Shown here one piece after another: positions 28,289 through 37,588 of a stretch of DNA of 64,000 bases. The first letter of the stretch is position 1. The number at the start of each line of letters is the position of its first letter. Location of the stretch: contig NZ_CP025121.1 of assembly GCF_003640545.1 (NCBI RefSeq), positions 310,001 to 374,000 of the forward strand, given 5' to 3'. The position numbers and the translations under genes were made by a program. The DNA is from Candidatus Phytoplasma ziziphi. GTDB lineage: Bacteria > Bacillota_I > Bacilli_A > Acholeplasmatales > Acholeplasmataceae. The notes beneath the pieces are model-generated. The model searched no databases. It was not told where the DNA came from and worked only from the letters and a program-made list of their open reading frames with translations.

Positions 28289-28890
28289 ATGAATTTAAAA
28301 AACACCAAAATAAATTAATTGTTATTGGCACTGTCGTTGTTGTATTCATCATTGGCTTAATTTGTGTTCTTTATAACAAACACACTGATGACGCTTCATC
28401 TCCATCTACTAAACCAAAACACGAAAATGCTCAACTTACTGAAAAAACAGATTCAAATGAAAAAATAAAAAGTTATGATCAATTACGATCAGAAAAATTG
28501 AAAAGATTAGAACAAGAAAAAAAACTTTTGTTGCTTGACATCGAAAACATAAAACCTAAAATTAAAAAGGCAAAAGACGAATTTATGGAAACTAAAAAAC
28601 AATTAGAAGAAGTTAAACAATAGTTAAATGAATTGCAACCAGAAAAATACATTTCAGAAATATCTGGAAAAGGCGTAGAAGGAATAAATCAATCCGTTCG
28701 AGAAATGAACTCTTTATTAACACAAGCGCCTATTCAAAAGAGAAAATCATTGTTAGAGATGAAATTTATGCTTGATGAAAGTAGTTATAATAGTCTTAAT
28801 CGAGAACTTGAATGCTTAACAAATTCGCTTGCTTTTGTTGAAAAACAAATCCAATTTCCTGATGAAATATTTTTTTTTAACGATTTTTAA
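28289..28890 (+). pseudogene. Broken coiled-coil membrane protein gene
   Basis: The ATG at 28289 (with GGAAAGG upstream) runs into a stop after nine codons. One base away, a long frame reads KLIVIGTVVVVFIIGLICVL (membrane span), a Ser/Thr/Pro-rich hinge, and a coiled coil (SEKLKRLEQEKKLLLLDIEN). It then meets a TAG at 28621-28623 and continues in frame for 85 more codons (LQPEKYISEISGKGVEGIN to FFFNDF). One frameshift plus one amber codon thus separate it from a ~200-residue anchored protein. No family recognised. The 28633-28890 part could still be translated as a fragment. Confidence 0.7.
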
Positions 28891-28912
28891 TAATTTGAAA
28901 TAAATTATCAAG

Positions 28913-28946
28913 TAAAAAAACTTATTCATTTAAGTTCTTTTTTATT
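28913..28946 (+). terminator. Weak terminator after the broken coiled-coil gene
   Basis: ACTTA / TAAGT with an A run before and T run after, a mutated relative of the hairpins at 27479 and 28184. Confidence 0.5.
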
Positions 28947-29081
28947 TAAAAATTAAACTTTAATCTTAAAGAATTAGATTAACTTATTTTTTTTTTTTTT
29001 TACAAAAACAAATATCAGAAAGAGAAAAAATATTATTAATCGGTACAGTCTAAAATAAACGTAATAATCAAAATTACCCCT

Positions 29082-29123
29082 AAAATCAAACTCAAAAACT
29101 AAAATTTGAGTTTGATTTTTTTT
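29082..29123. terminator. Strong hairpin terminator
   Basis: AAAATCAAACTCAAA (29082-29096) pairs perfectly with 29105-29119 around 8 bases, followed by T8 on the plus strand. It faces the minus-strand DUF2963 gene end and can insulate both directions. Confidence 0.8.
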
Positions 29124-29198
29124 CATAATGGTTAAATTAAATTTAGGTGATTTTTCATCAGAGTATTATCTTTTGTTTTTTTATAGGTTTATATACGG

Positions 29199-29999
29199 TT
29201 ATTTTTTTATTGATCCATCAGGATTGAAATGAGTTGTTTTGCTGATGTTGCCAGACGATTCGTATTCGTTGATGAAGTTTATTGTTTTACCGTCTGATTG
29301 GAAATCAGTATATTTTATTAGATTTCCATTGCTTGGATTGTATTCATAGTCTCCTTTTTTTGTTTTACCGTCTGATTGGTAATAAGTTAACTTAATTGCA
29401 TTTCCATTAGATGGATTGTATTCATAGATATAATTTATTTTGTTTACGTTGGGTTGGTAATGAGTATATTTAATTTGTTTGCTAGTAGATGGATCAAATT
29501 CAGTGATGCATTTTATTGTTTCGCCGTCCGATTGATACTCAATTTTTAAATGTTTATTTTTTAAAGTCTTAATTAATTCTGTTAGTTGATTTAAAGTATT
29601 TTGAGTGGTTGTTAAAGTTTGTTCTTTGGTGTTTAAGTTATCTTGAATTGTTTTGAATGCTTGTTCTTTTGTTTTTAAATCGTTTTGAACAGTTTCTAAC
29701 GCTTTTTCTTTTGTACTTAGATCATTTTTAATTGTTTCTAATTCTTGTTTTTGTTGATTTAATGCATTTTTAGTTTTAGTTAACGCATCTTCATTTTTTT
29801 GTTTTTGTTCTTCGAGTGTTTGTTGGTCTTTAATTGCCGTTTTAATGTTTATATCCGGATCCTGGTTGTCTTCTGAAACATGTGTTTTTTTAGTTTTTGG
29901 TGTGATTGGTTTGAAGAAACACCAGTAGATTAATGCACATCCACATATGATTAAGATTGTGTAAAGACAAAGATAAATTTTTTTTGTTTGTGGTTTCAT
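29199..29999 (-). CDS. DUF2963-repeat membrane protein with coiled coil
   Basis: 266 residues: a membrane span at about 9-28, an external coiled coil (about 55-140) built from ~15-residue repeats such as NDLSTKEKALETVQ and NDLKTKEQAFKTIQ, and a C-terminal set of beta-type repeats. These read KHLKIEYQSDGETIKCITEFD, then NYIYEYNPSNGNAIKLTYYQ, then SDGKTKKGDYEYNPSNGNLI and a last FNPDGSIKK. The 'YdP.TG..iK.T.Y..DGkTi..i.EY' repeat is DUF2963, which I know from phytoplasmas, where it is often multi-copy in mobile regions; its function is not known. AAAGGA precedes the ATG. Confidence 0.8.
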   Translation of the reverse strand: MKPQTKKIYLCLYTILIICGCALIYWCFFKPITPKTKKTHVSEDNQDPDINIKTAIKDQQTLEEQKQKNEDALTKTKNALNQQKQELETIKNDLSTKEKALETVQNDLKTKEQAFKTIQDNLNTKEQTLTTTQNTLNQLTELIKTLKNKHLKIEYQSDGETIKCITEFDPSTSKQIKYTHYQPNVNKINYIYEYNPSNGNAIKLTYYQSDGKTKKGDYEYNPSNGNLIKYTDFQSDGKTINFINEYESSGNISKTTHFNPDGSIKK

Positions 30000-30110
30000 A
30001 TGTTATTTTAGTTCCTTTCTTTTTTAACTATAATAAAATCCTTTTTTATAATATTTTTTGATCCAATTTATATTTATATAAATATTTTTATTAAATTAAA
30101 TTTTTTTAAA

Positions 30111-30136
30111 AAAAAAGACTTTTTAAGGTCTTTTTT
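30111..30136. terminator. Terminator of the spiralin-like surface protein gene
   Basis: AAAAAGACTTT / AAGGTCTTTTT forms a stem (one G-T pair) with T runs in both directions, 13 bases beyond the minus-strand stop codon. Confidence 0.7.
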
Positions 30137-30148
30137 ATTTAGAATTTT

Positions 30149-30865
30149 TTATTTAGAAATTTTTTGTTTTCGCCAAACAAAAAAACCAACAGATGTAATT
30201 ATCATAAGTATTATTATCGTCCATAACCATTTATTTTTAAAAAAAGAGGTATTTTCTGGATTGGATTCTGTAACTGTTTCGGAATTGTTAGTTGTATTAT
30301 GATTTGTATTTTCTTTTTTTTCGACAGTAAAAGAAACTTTTATTTCTCCTGTGTTATTATTAGATTTAATTATAGCTTCAGTTTGGGTCGGATCATTATC
30401 TATTTTTAAAGAATGTGATTCTGTTAAATCTTTATTTAATGTTTTTATTTTCGTTATAACTTCATCTTTAGTAGGTTTTTGACCTGTTGTTTCTATTTTT
30501 CCTAAGTTTGTAGTTGTTAAAAATTTAGATAATGGTGTTTGTGTTTTTTTGACAGTAAAATAAACTTTCACTTCTCCCGTGTGCTCATTAGATTTAACTA
30601 TAGCTTCAGTTTCGGTTGGGTCATTATCTATTTTTAAAGATTTTGATTCTTTTAAATCGTTATTTAATTCTTTTATTTTCACTATAATTTCATCTTTAGT
30701 AGGTTTTTGACCTGTTGTTTCTATTTGCCCTAAGTTTGTAGTTGTTAAAAATTTAGATAATTCTTTTTCTGCGAAAATCAATGAGGTATTAGAAATTAAT
30801 AAAATAATTGAAATAAACAAAAAGAATAAATGTTTTAAATTTATTTTATTTTCAATTTTTTGCAT
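30149..30865 (-). CDS. Surface protein with two spiralin-like repeats (Amp-like topology)
   Basis: 238 residues: Sec signal peptide (about 1-32, ending SLIFAEKE), two tandem ~75-residue modules (about 35-106 and 111-183), a Thr/Asn/Glu-rich stalk, and a C-terminal membrane anchor (about 212-232) with a basic end. Each module has LSKFLTTTNLG, IETTGQKPTKDE, a central LKIDNDPT and ends in a TGEVKVYFTV/TGEIKVSFTV strand. This is the pattern of repeats in spiralin and other mollicute surface proteins. Signal peptide, exposed domain and C-terminal anchor match the layout of phytoplasma Amp proteins. I do not call it amp because its neighbours (not groEL/nadE) and sequence do not prove that. The 1 kb downstream in this map holds no intact gene. 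Confidence 0.7.
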   Translation of the reverse strand: MQKIENKINLKHLFFLFISIILLISNTSLIFAEKELSKFLTTTNLGQIETTGQKPTKDEIIVKIKELNNDLKESKSLKIDNDPTETEAIVKSNEHTGEVKVYFTVKKTQTPLSKFLTTTNLGKIETTGQKPTKDEVITKIKTLNKDLTESHSLKIDNDPTQTEAIIKSNNNTGEIKVSFTVEKKENTNHNTTNNSETVTESNPENTSFFKNKWLWTIIILMIITSVGFFVWRKQKISK

Positions 30866-31051
30866 TTTTGTTATATTTTAAACCTTTCATTAAAACGTAT
30901 TTTTAAATAATATATTAAATTAAATATTTATTATTTTAAATAAAAAGTTTTTTATAATCAAATGAAAAAATAATGTAATTTATTTCTGTTTTCTTAATTT
31001 TCATTATTTTTGATAAATAATAATGTCAATTATATTTTTTTATTTATGTCT

Positions 31052-31175
31052 TTAATTAATATGTAGGCAAATACAATTTTTACTTTCTTTAATAATATCA
31101 ATCAATCCATTAAAAGGTGTTTTTTTTGTTCTTGAAAAAAATCATCAATTTTTTTAGTAAATCATTTGTATTTAT
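31052..31175 (-). pseudogene. Fragment of an exonuclease VII-like gene
   Basis: One minus-strand frame reads NDLLKKIDDFFQEQKKTPFN, then GLIDIIKESKNCICLHIN and a stop. It matches the N-terminal part of the gene at 48220 (NDLLARTDDLYNNKKTPF, then NGVIKESKNHIYLHS). No start and no continuation are present. The remainder of 30866-31864 is AT-rich without open genes. A 29-codon GTG frame with a hydrophobic end at 31323-31412 is the only other thing seen and is not convincing. Confidence 0.65.
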
Positions 31176-31864
31176 ATATTTTATTATGAAAATTAAATTT
31201 TATTATAATTACAATTTTATTATATTTTTTAAATTAAATAATTTTATTTTTTTAAAATAAAATGAAGTTTTGATTTCATAAAGTTTATGTTTTTTAAATA
31301 ATATATTAAAAAACAAAATAATGTGGAAAAGCTCAAACTTAAAAAACCTAATAAAAAATATTTATTTTTGATTACCATATTCATATTCGCACCTTTTTAT
31401 ATTTATTTTTAATATGTTTAAAATATAAATTAATAATAAATTAAACTAAAAATAAAATAAAAAAATAATTTGAATAATTTTTAAGAAGTAATTCTTAAAT
31501 ATTTATTTAATTTATTATAATAATAAATTAAATAAATTTAACAAATTTTATTAATTTTAAATATTTTTAATAAATTTAAGGATTCGCAAATATAAAATTA
31601 TTCAAAATATTTTTTATAAAGATAAATATTAAATGAAATTTCAAAAAATATCATAAATATAATTAAAAAAAATATTTTTTAAAGTAAAATATGTATATAT
31701 ATTATATATTTGAAGTTATCTAAATTATTTTGAAACTAGTTTTAAAAATATTGAAATATCCTATAAATCGATTATTTATGTTTATTTTTTTAAAAAAATA
31801 ATAAACAAAATTAATAAGATTAAAAAATATATTTATAAATTAAAAAAGGTTAATAATTAAAATT

Positions 31865-32968
31865 ATGAAAGTCGGAATTGTAGGTTTGCCAAATGTAGGG
31901 AAATCAACTTTATTTAACGCTATAACAAATATGAAAGTTTTAGAAGCTAATTATCCTTTTGCTACCATCCAACCTAATGTCGGTGTTGTAGGTGTTCAAG
32001 ATGAACGTCTTGATTTTTTAGCTAATTTGTCGCAATCTCAAAAAATTATAACAACTCAAATTCAATTTATAGACATCGCAGGTTTAGTAAAAAATGCTTC
32101 GAAAGGAGAAGGTTTAGGAAATCAGTTTTTAACACATATTAGAGATGTGGATGCTATTTGTCATGTAGTTAAATGTTTTGTAGATCCAAATATTATTCAT
32201 GTTAATGATAAAGTAGATCCTATTGAAGACAGTTCTATTATTGAAACAGAATTAATTCTTTCTGATTTAGAACAAATCGAAAAACGTTTATCTAAAATTA
32301 ATAAACAAAAAAAATCTTCTTTAAATAAAGAAGTTTTAGAGGAAGAAGAAATATTAAATAAATTAAAATCCTATTTAGAAAAAGATATTAATATTTCTCA
32401 AATTAGTTGGAATAAGGAAGAATTAAAAATAATTAAAAATTTTAATTTATTATCTTTAAAACCTATGATTTATATTGGTAATTTTCAAGAAAAAGATTTA
32501 TCAGATTTAACAAATAATAATTTTTTTAAACACATGTTCATTCATAGTCAAACAAAAATAAGAGAATTTATTCCTGTTTGTATTTTGTTCGAAAAAGAAT
32601 TATCTCTTTTGAATAAAGCGGAACAAAAAAATTTTTTATCTATGTACAATTTAAAAAATAGTGCTTTGCAAGAAATTATTCAAAAAAGTTATAAACTATT
32701 AGGTTTAAACACTTACTTTACTTCAGGAAAACAAGAAACAAAAGCATGGCCTTTTTTCAAAGGGATGACTGCTCCAGAATGCGGCGGTATAATTCATAGT
32801 GATTTTCAAAGAGGTTTTATTAAAGCGGAAGTTTGTAATTACGCAGATTTAGTTAATACTCCTAATTTTATCAAAGTTAAAGAAAATGGCAAATTAAGAT
32901 TAGAAGGAAAAAATTATTTAGTTCAAGATGGAGATATTATTACTTTTCATTTTAATGTTTCTAAATAA
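31865..32968 (+). CDS. ychF: Ribosome-associated ATPase YchF
   Basis: Obg-family P-loop protein (YchF/OLA1) that binds ribosomes and prefers ATP, linked to stress and translation control. 367 residues, full length. GLPNVGKSTLFNAIT (P-loop), NYPFATIQPNVGVV (G2 region typical of YchF), DIAGLVKNASKGEGLGNQFL (G3) and YIGNF (in place of the GTP-specifying NKxD, which is why the family uses ATP) are all present. The C-terminal TGS domain ends YLVQDGDIITFHFNVSK. AAAAAGG precedes the ATG. It is followed by ileS after 55 bases, so the two may share a transcript. Confidence 0.96.
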   Translation: MKVGIVGLPNVGKSTLFNAITNMKVLEANYPFATIQPNVGVVGVQDERLDFLANLSQSQKIITTQIQFIDIAGLVKNASKGEGLGNQFLTHIRDVDAICHVVKCFVDPNIIHVNDKVDPIEDSSIIETELILSDLEQIEKRLSKINKQKKSSLNKEVLEEEEILNKLKSYLEKDINISQISWNKEELKIIKNFNLLSLKPMIYIGNFQEKDLSDLTNNNFFKHMFIHSQTKIREFIPVCILFEKELSLLNKAEQKNFLSMYNLKNSALQEIIQKSYKLLGLNTYFTSGKQETKAWPFFKGMTAPECGGIIHSDFQRGFIKAEVCNYADLVNTPNFIKVKENGKLRLEGKNYLVQDGDIITFHFNVSK

Positions 32969-33023
32969 AAAATAATAAAATATTTATAATTTTTTATATA
33001 ATTTTACATTCAAGGAGAATATT

Positions 33024-35783
33024 ATGATAAATAAAGATTATAAAGAAACTTTGTTAATGCCTTTGACAAATTTTCCTATGAAAGCTAATTTAAGCCAAAA
33101 AGAAATTGATATACAAAGTAAATGGACAAATATTAGATTATATGACAAAGTTTTAGAAAAAAATAAAAATAATCTTTCTTTTTTTCTTCATGATGGTCCT
33201 CCTTATGCTAATGGAAATATTCATATTGGACACGCTTTAAATAAAATTTTAAAAGATTTTATTGTACGTTTTAAAACGATGCAAGGTTTTTATGCTCCTT
33301 ATGTTCCAGGATGGGATTGCCACGGCCTTCCTATTGAAACGGTTATATTAAAAAAATATTCTAAAGATAAATTATCTTCTAAAAAAGATTTTTTAAATAA
33401 ATGCCAAGAAGTAGCTATAGATTTTATAGAAAAACAGAAAAAAAGTTTTCAAAGATTAGGTGTTTTAGGTCAATGGAACAAACCTTATTTAACTTTAAAT
33501 AATTCTTTTGTAGCTGACCAAATTAATATTTTTGGTAAAATGATTTCTAAAAAATTAATTTTTAAAAAATTAAAACCTATTTATTGGTCTCCTTTTTTAC
33601 AATCTGTTTTGGCTGAATCAGAAATAGAATATAAAAATCATCAAACACTTTCTATTTTTATTCTTTTCCCGCTTGTAAAATCAAATATACAAGAAGATAT
33701 TTTTCAAGATGCTAAATTATTAGTTTGGACAACAACTCCTTGGACTTTACCAGCCAATGTAGCTATTTGTGCGCATCCTAATAAAGATTATCATTTAATA
33801 AAAATTAATAATGATAAATATATTATAGGCGTTTCGGTTTTAAATAATTTAAAAGAAAAATTTGATTGGCCAAAGGTAGAAATAATAAAAACTTTTAAAG
33901 GTAGTTTTTTAAATAATTTTGTATATGAAAATAAACTTTTCAATAAACAAAATAAAGTTGTTTTAGATACTTTTGTTTCGGATAAAGAAGGAACAGGTTT
34001 AGTTCATATAGCTCCAGGGCACGGTCATGATGATTTTTTATTAAGCGAAAAGTATAAATTAGATATTTTATTGAGCATTGATAAAAAAGGTTTAATGACT
34101 GAAATTTCAGGAAAATATCAAGGTCTTTTTTATGAAAAAGCTAATTATATTATTGTTTCAGATTTAAAAGAAAATAATCTTTTAATTAGTTCAACAATAT
34201 TAAATCATTCTTATCCTCATGATGAAAGAACAAAAAAACCAGTTGTTTTTTTAGCTATTCCTCAGTGGTTTTTAAATATTGAAAAAATTAAAGAACAATT
34301 ATTATCTGAAATTCAAAAAATTAAATGGATTCCTCAATGGGGCCAAATTAAAATACATAATATGATTAAAGATAGAAATGATTGGGTGATAAGTCGCCAA
34401 AGAAGTTGGGGTGTTCCAATTCCTATTTTTTATACAGAAGATGAACAGCCAATTTTAGATGAATTTTTAATTCAACATGTTTCTGATTTAATAAGAAAAA
34501 ATGGCAAAGAAATTTGGTTCGAATGGGAAGCTTCAAAATTATTACCTCCTAATTATCAAAACAAAAAAAGCCCTAACAATATTTTCCGTAAAGAAACAGA
34601 CATTATAGATGTTTGGTTTGATTCAGGAACTTCTTATAGCACTTTTCAAAAATCAAATAATGATTTAATACCTGCTGATGTTTATTTAGAAGGCGCAGAT
34701 CAATATCGTGGTTGGTTTAATTCTTCTTTAATTACTTCTGTAGCTGCTTTTCAAAAAGCACCTTATAAAACAGTTATTACACATGGTTTTGTTTTAGACG
34801 GAAAAGGACAAAAAATGAGTAAATCATTAAATAATGTCGTTGATCCTTTGCAAATTATAAAACAAAAAGGAGCCGATATTTTAAGATTATGGGTAGCTAA
34901 TATTAGTTATAATGTAGATGTTAGATTAGATGATACTATCTTAAAGCAAATAGAAGACAAATATAAAAAAATCAGAAATACTTTTCGTTTTATGTTAGGT
35001 AATTTAAATAACTTTGATCCTTCTAAAGAATGTTATATTTCTTTCGAAAAAAGAACTTTATTTCATCAATTATTTATTTTAGAATTTCAAGATATTTTTC
35101 TTAAGATAATAGAATATTACGAAAATTATAATTTTGACCAAATTTTAAGTTTATTATATCCGTTTATTTCAAATAGAATGAGCGCTTTTTATCTAGATTT
35201 TACCAAAGATATTTTGTATATCGAAAAAGAAAATAATTGGGAAAGAAATGTAATTCAATCTACTATATACGATCTTTTAATGTCTTTTTTAAAAATTTTA
35301 ACTCCTATTATTCCTCATACTACTTCGGAAATATATCAAAATTTATCTTTTGTTCCAAAAGAAGATATTTATTTAGAATCGATTCCTCAAAACAAAGAAT
35401 TAAAAGAATGGATATCTTTTTATTCTCAAAAGATAGATATAGAACACAAACAAATTTATTATAAATTATTTTTTTCTTTTAGAGAACAAGTTTTAAAACA
35501 ATTAGAAGAAGCAAGAATAAATAAAATTATTAATAAATCTTTACAAGCTAAATTAATTTTAAAATTACCATTAAAATATATTGATATGATTAATGTTTTA
35601 GAAATTAAAGATAAATTGCATCAATTATTAATTGTGTCGCAATTAGAAATAATAAAATCCGAAATTTTTGAGATTAAAATCATGCCAGCCTTAGGAAATA
35701 CTTGCCCTAGATGTTGGAACGTTATAGAAAATAAAGATTTAGAACAATTATGTAATCGTTGTTTAAATTTTTTTAAAGAATAA
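33024..35783 (+). CDS. ileS: Isoleucine-tRNA ligase
   Basis: Class I synthetase of 919 residues that charges tRNA-Ile. HIGH motif in PPYANGNIHIGHA (about 59-71), an editing (CP1) domain that looks intact (WTTTPWTLPAN, EGTGLVHIAPGHGHDDF), the WISRQRSWGVPIPI core, and KMSKS at about 597-601 in GQKMSKSLNNVVDP. The C-terminal zinc finger has both cysteine pairs (CPRCWNVI and CNRCLNF). The bacterial-type arrangement is normal, unlike ThrRS in this window. AAGGAG lies 9 bases before the ATG. Confidence 0.97.
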   Translation: MINKDYKETLLMPLTNFPMKANLSQKEIDIQSKWTNIRLYDKVLEKNKNNLSFFLHDGPPYANGNIHIGHALNKILKDFIVRFKTMQGFYAPYVPGWDCHGLPIETVILKKYSKDKLSSKKDFLNKCQEVAIDFIEKQKKSFQRLGVLGQWNKPYLTLNNSFVADQINIFGKMISKKLIFKKLKPIYWSPFLQSVLAESEIEYKNHQTLSIFILFPLVKSNIQEDIFQDAKLLVWTTTPWTLPANVAICAHPNKDYHLIKINNDKYIIGVSVLNNLKEKFDWPKVEIIKTFKGSFLNNFVYENKLFNKQNKVVLDTFVSDKEGTGLVHIAPGHGHDDFLLSEKYKLDILLSIDKKGLMTEISGKYQGLFYEKANYIIVSDLKENNLLISSTILNHSYPHDERTKKPVVFLAIPQWFLNIEKIKEQLLSEIQKIKWIPQWGQIKIHNMIKDRNDWVISRQRSWGVPIPIFYTEDEQPILDEFLIQHVSDLIRKNGKEIWFEWEASKLLPPNYQNKKSPNNIFRKETDIIDVWFDSGTSYSTFQKSNNDLIPADVYLEGADQYRGWFNSSLITSVAAFQKAPYKTVITHGFVLDGKGQKMSKSLNNVVDPLQIIKQKGADILRLWVANISYNVDVRLDDTILKQIEDKYKKIRNTFRFMLGNLNNFDPSKECYISFEKRTLFHQLFILEFQDIFLKIIEYYENYNFDQILSLLYPFISNRMSAFYLDFTKDILYIEKENNWERNVIQSTIYDLLMSFLKILTPIIPHTTSEIYQNLSFVPKEDIYLESIPQNKELKEWISFYSQKIDIEHKQIYYKLFFSFREQVLKQLEEARINKIINKSLQAKLILKLPLKYIDMINVLEIKDKLHQLLIVSQLEIIKSEIFEIKIMPALGNTCPRCWNVIENKDLEQLCNRCLNFFKE

Positions 35784-35818
35784 AATAATTAGAATACGGA
35801 AAATATAAAATTAATATA

Positions 35819-36598
35819 ATGAAAAAAAGTCAAAATATTTCAAAAACGAATATAAATAATGATGATAAATTTTTAACAAAATGTAATATTACAATTCTTC
35901 TTATTTCGTTGTTTTTAATGTTTTTATATACTTTTGTTGATGTTATTTTGATGAGCGGCGATTATAATATTAAGTTGTATACTACAGGTATTCATGGCAT
36001 CGGAGATGCTATTGCTAAAATTTTAAAAGATGTTGTGGGCATTAAAAATGAATCTTTTAATGGATGGTTTGCGGCTTGTTTTTTTGCTGTTGTGAATTTA
36101 TTTTTATTTATTTTTATTTCTTTCCCCAAATTAGATTTTAAATTTAGTTTGAATTCTTTGATTAATGTTATTGGTTTTTTTGTTTTTTTATTTATATTGA
36201 CTTCTTTAATAAATAATTCTAACGGACAGCTGCATAATTGGAGTCATTGTTTTGGTTGGATACCAAAAGAATCTGGTATTTGGAAGTCTTTATTAAGGGT
36301 TGTAATTGTATCTGTTTGTTCGGCATTTGCTATCGGTATGTGCATTAATATTGGTAGTTCCACAGGCGGCATAGATATTATTGCGAAATATTTAGTTATT
36401 TATAAAAATAGAACTATATCCACATCAATTAATGTATTGAACTTTTCTATAGCTGTTGTTTCTGTTACTTTTTTATCTATTTGGAATGGCAGTCTCGATT
36501 TAATGTCTTTATTATTAACCTTTATTAAATTAGCTATAAATTCATTTGTTATATATATTACTTTGAATAAAATAAATTTAAAATTTATTAGAAAATAA
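35819..36598 (+). CDS. YitT-family integral membrane protein, paralogue 1
   Basis: 259 residues with about five to six membrane spans. The diagnostic segment is INIGSSTGGIDIIAKYLVIY (about 175-195), the Gly-rich motif of the YitT/DUF161 family. The transported or sensed substrate of the family is unknown. It begins 35 bases after ileS and may be read from the same transcript. Related proteins are encoded at 46077 and 59735. The C-terminal cytosolic DUF2179 domain of Bacillus YitT is missing, as in the other two paralogues. Confidence 0.75.
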   Translation: MKKSQNISKTNINNDDKFLTKCNITILLISLFLMFLYTFVDVILMSGDYNIKLYTTGIHGIGDAIAKILKDVVGIKNESFNGWFAACFFAVVNLFLFIFISFPKLDFKFSLNSLINVIGFFVFLFILTSLINNSNGQLHNWSHCFGWIPKESGIWKSLLRVVIVSVCSAFAIGMCINIGSSTGGIDIIAKYLVIYKNRTISTSINVLNFSIAVVSVTFLSIWNGSLDLMSLLLTFIKLAINSFVIYITLNKINLKFIRK

Positions 36599-36637
36599 TA
36601 AAATTTTTGATATTAGAGAAAGTTTATAATTATAATA

Positions 36638-37546
36638 ATGAAAAATCTTTTGTTAGAATTTAAATTATATATCGAACATGAATTATTATTGTCTTTAAAC
36701 ACTATTGAAGCTTATGTAAATGATATAAATCAATATTTAAATTTTATGATAATAAATTTAAATATTAAAGATCCTAATCAAATCACTCAAAAAGATATTT
36801 CTCTTTTTTTAGAAAATATTGTTAATTTTTATAATATAAGCAGCAAAAGTTTAGCTCGAAAAATTGTTGTTATTAAAAAATTTCATTATTTTTTATTTTT
36901 AGAAAAAAAAATAAAATATAATGTTACTCTTATTTTGAAAATTCCTAAAATAGAAAAAAAATTACCTTTAGTTTTGTCTTTAAAAGAAGTTTTTTTGTTT
37001 TTAAAATGTGTTTCTGATAAAAATAGCTTGAATTCTTTAAGAAATCAAGCTATTTTTGAATTAATGTATGGTTCAGGATTAAGGATATCAGAAATTTTAA
37101 ATTTAACTTTGTCTAATTTATATTTAGAAGAATCTTATATTATTATTATAGGGAAAGGGAATAAAGAAAGAATAGTCCCTGTTACAGAATATTCTGCTAA
37201 AAAATTAAAAAAATATTTACAAAAAGGACGTTCTTCTTTGTTAAAAAAGAAAACAAGTTTATTTGTTTTTTTAAATCAAAAAGGAGCACGTTTATCAAGA
37301 CAAGGATGTTATAAAATTTTTAAAAAAATAGCTCAAAAAGCTAATTTAAGAAACGAATGTTCCCCTCATACATTAAGGCATTCTTTTGCTACTCATTTAT
37401 TAGAAAACGGAATAGATTTGAGGACTTTGCAAAATATTTTAGGACATGAAGATATTTCAACTACTCAAATTTATACTCATATTAGTCAAAAATATTTAAA
37501 AAAAACATATTTTAAATATCATCCTAGAGCTATCGATAATTTTTAA
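36638..37546 (+). CDS. xerD: Tyrosine recombinase XerC/XerD type
   Basis: 302-residue site-specific recombinase, the size of Xer proteins that resolve chromosome dimers at dif. The N-terminal SAM-like core-binding domain is followed by the catalytic domain with Arg in GSGLRISEIL, Lys in GKGNKERIVPV, HTLRHSFATHLL (His and second Arg), LGHEDISTTQIYTH (His and nucleophile Tyr). All catalytic residues are present. XerC and XerD cannot be separated with confidence. Position between housekeeping genes argues for the chromosomal recombinase rather than a phage integrase. Confidence 0.88.
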   Translation: MKNLLLEFKLYIEHELLLSLNTIEAYVNDINQYLNFMIINLNIKDPNQITQKDISLFLENIVNFYNISSKSLARKIVVIKKFHYFLFLEKKIKYNVTLILKIPKIEKKLPLVLSLKEVFLFLKCVSDKNSLNSLRNQAIFELMYGSGLRISEILNLTLSNLYLEESYIIIIGKGNKERIVPVTEYSAKKLKKYLQKGRSSLLKKKTSLFVFLNQKGARLSRQGCYKIFKKIAQKANLRNECSPHTLRHSFATHLLENGIDLRTLQNILGHEDISTTQIYTHISQKYLKKTYFKYHPRAIDNF

Positions 37547-37588
37547 ATAAATATTTTATTAAAAAAATTTATTATTAAGAGGTTTATT

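Noticed and set aside
30149-30865. Naming the surface protein amp or imp
   Set aside because: Topology fits Amp, but neighbours and sequence do not establish orthology.
31323-31412. 29-codon GTG frame with a hydrophobic tail
   Set aside because: Too short, no ribosome-binding site, and Phe/Ile/Tyr-rich runs arise by chance in this composition.
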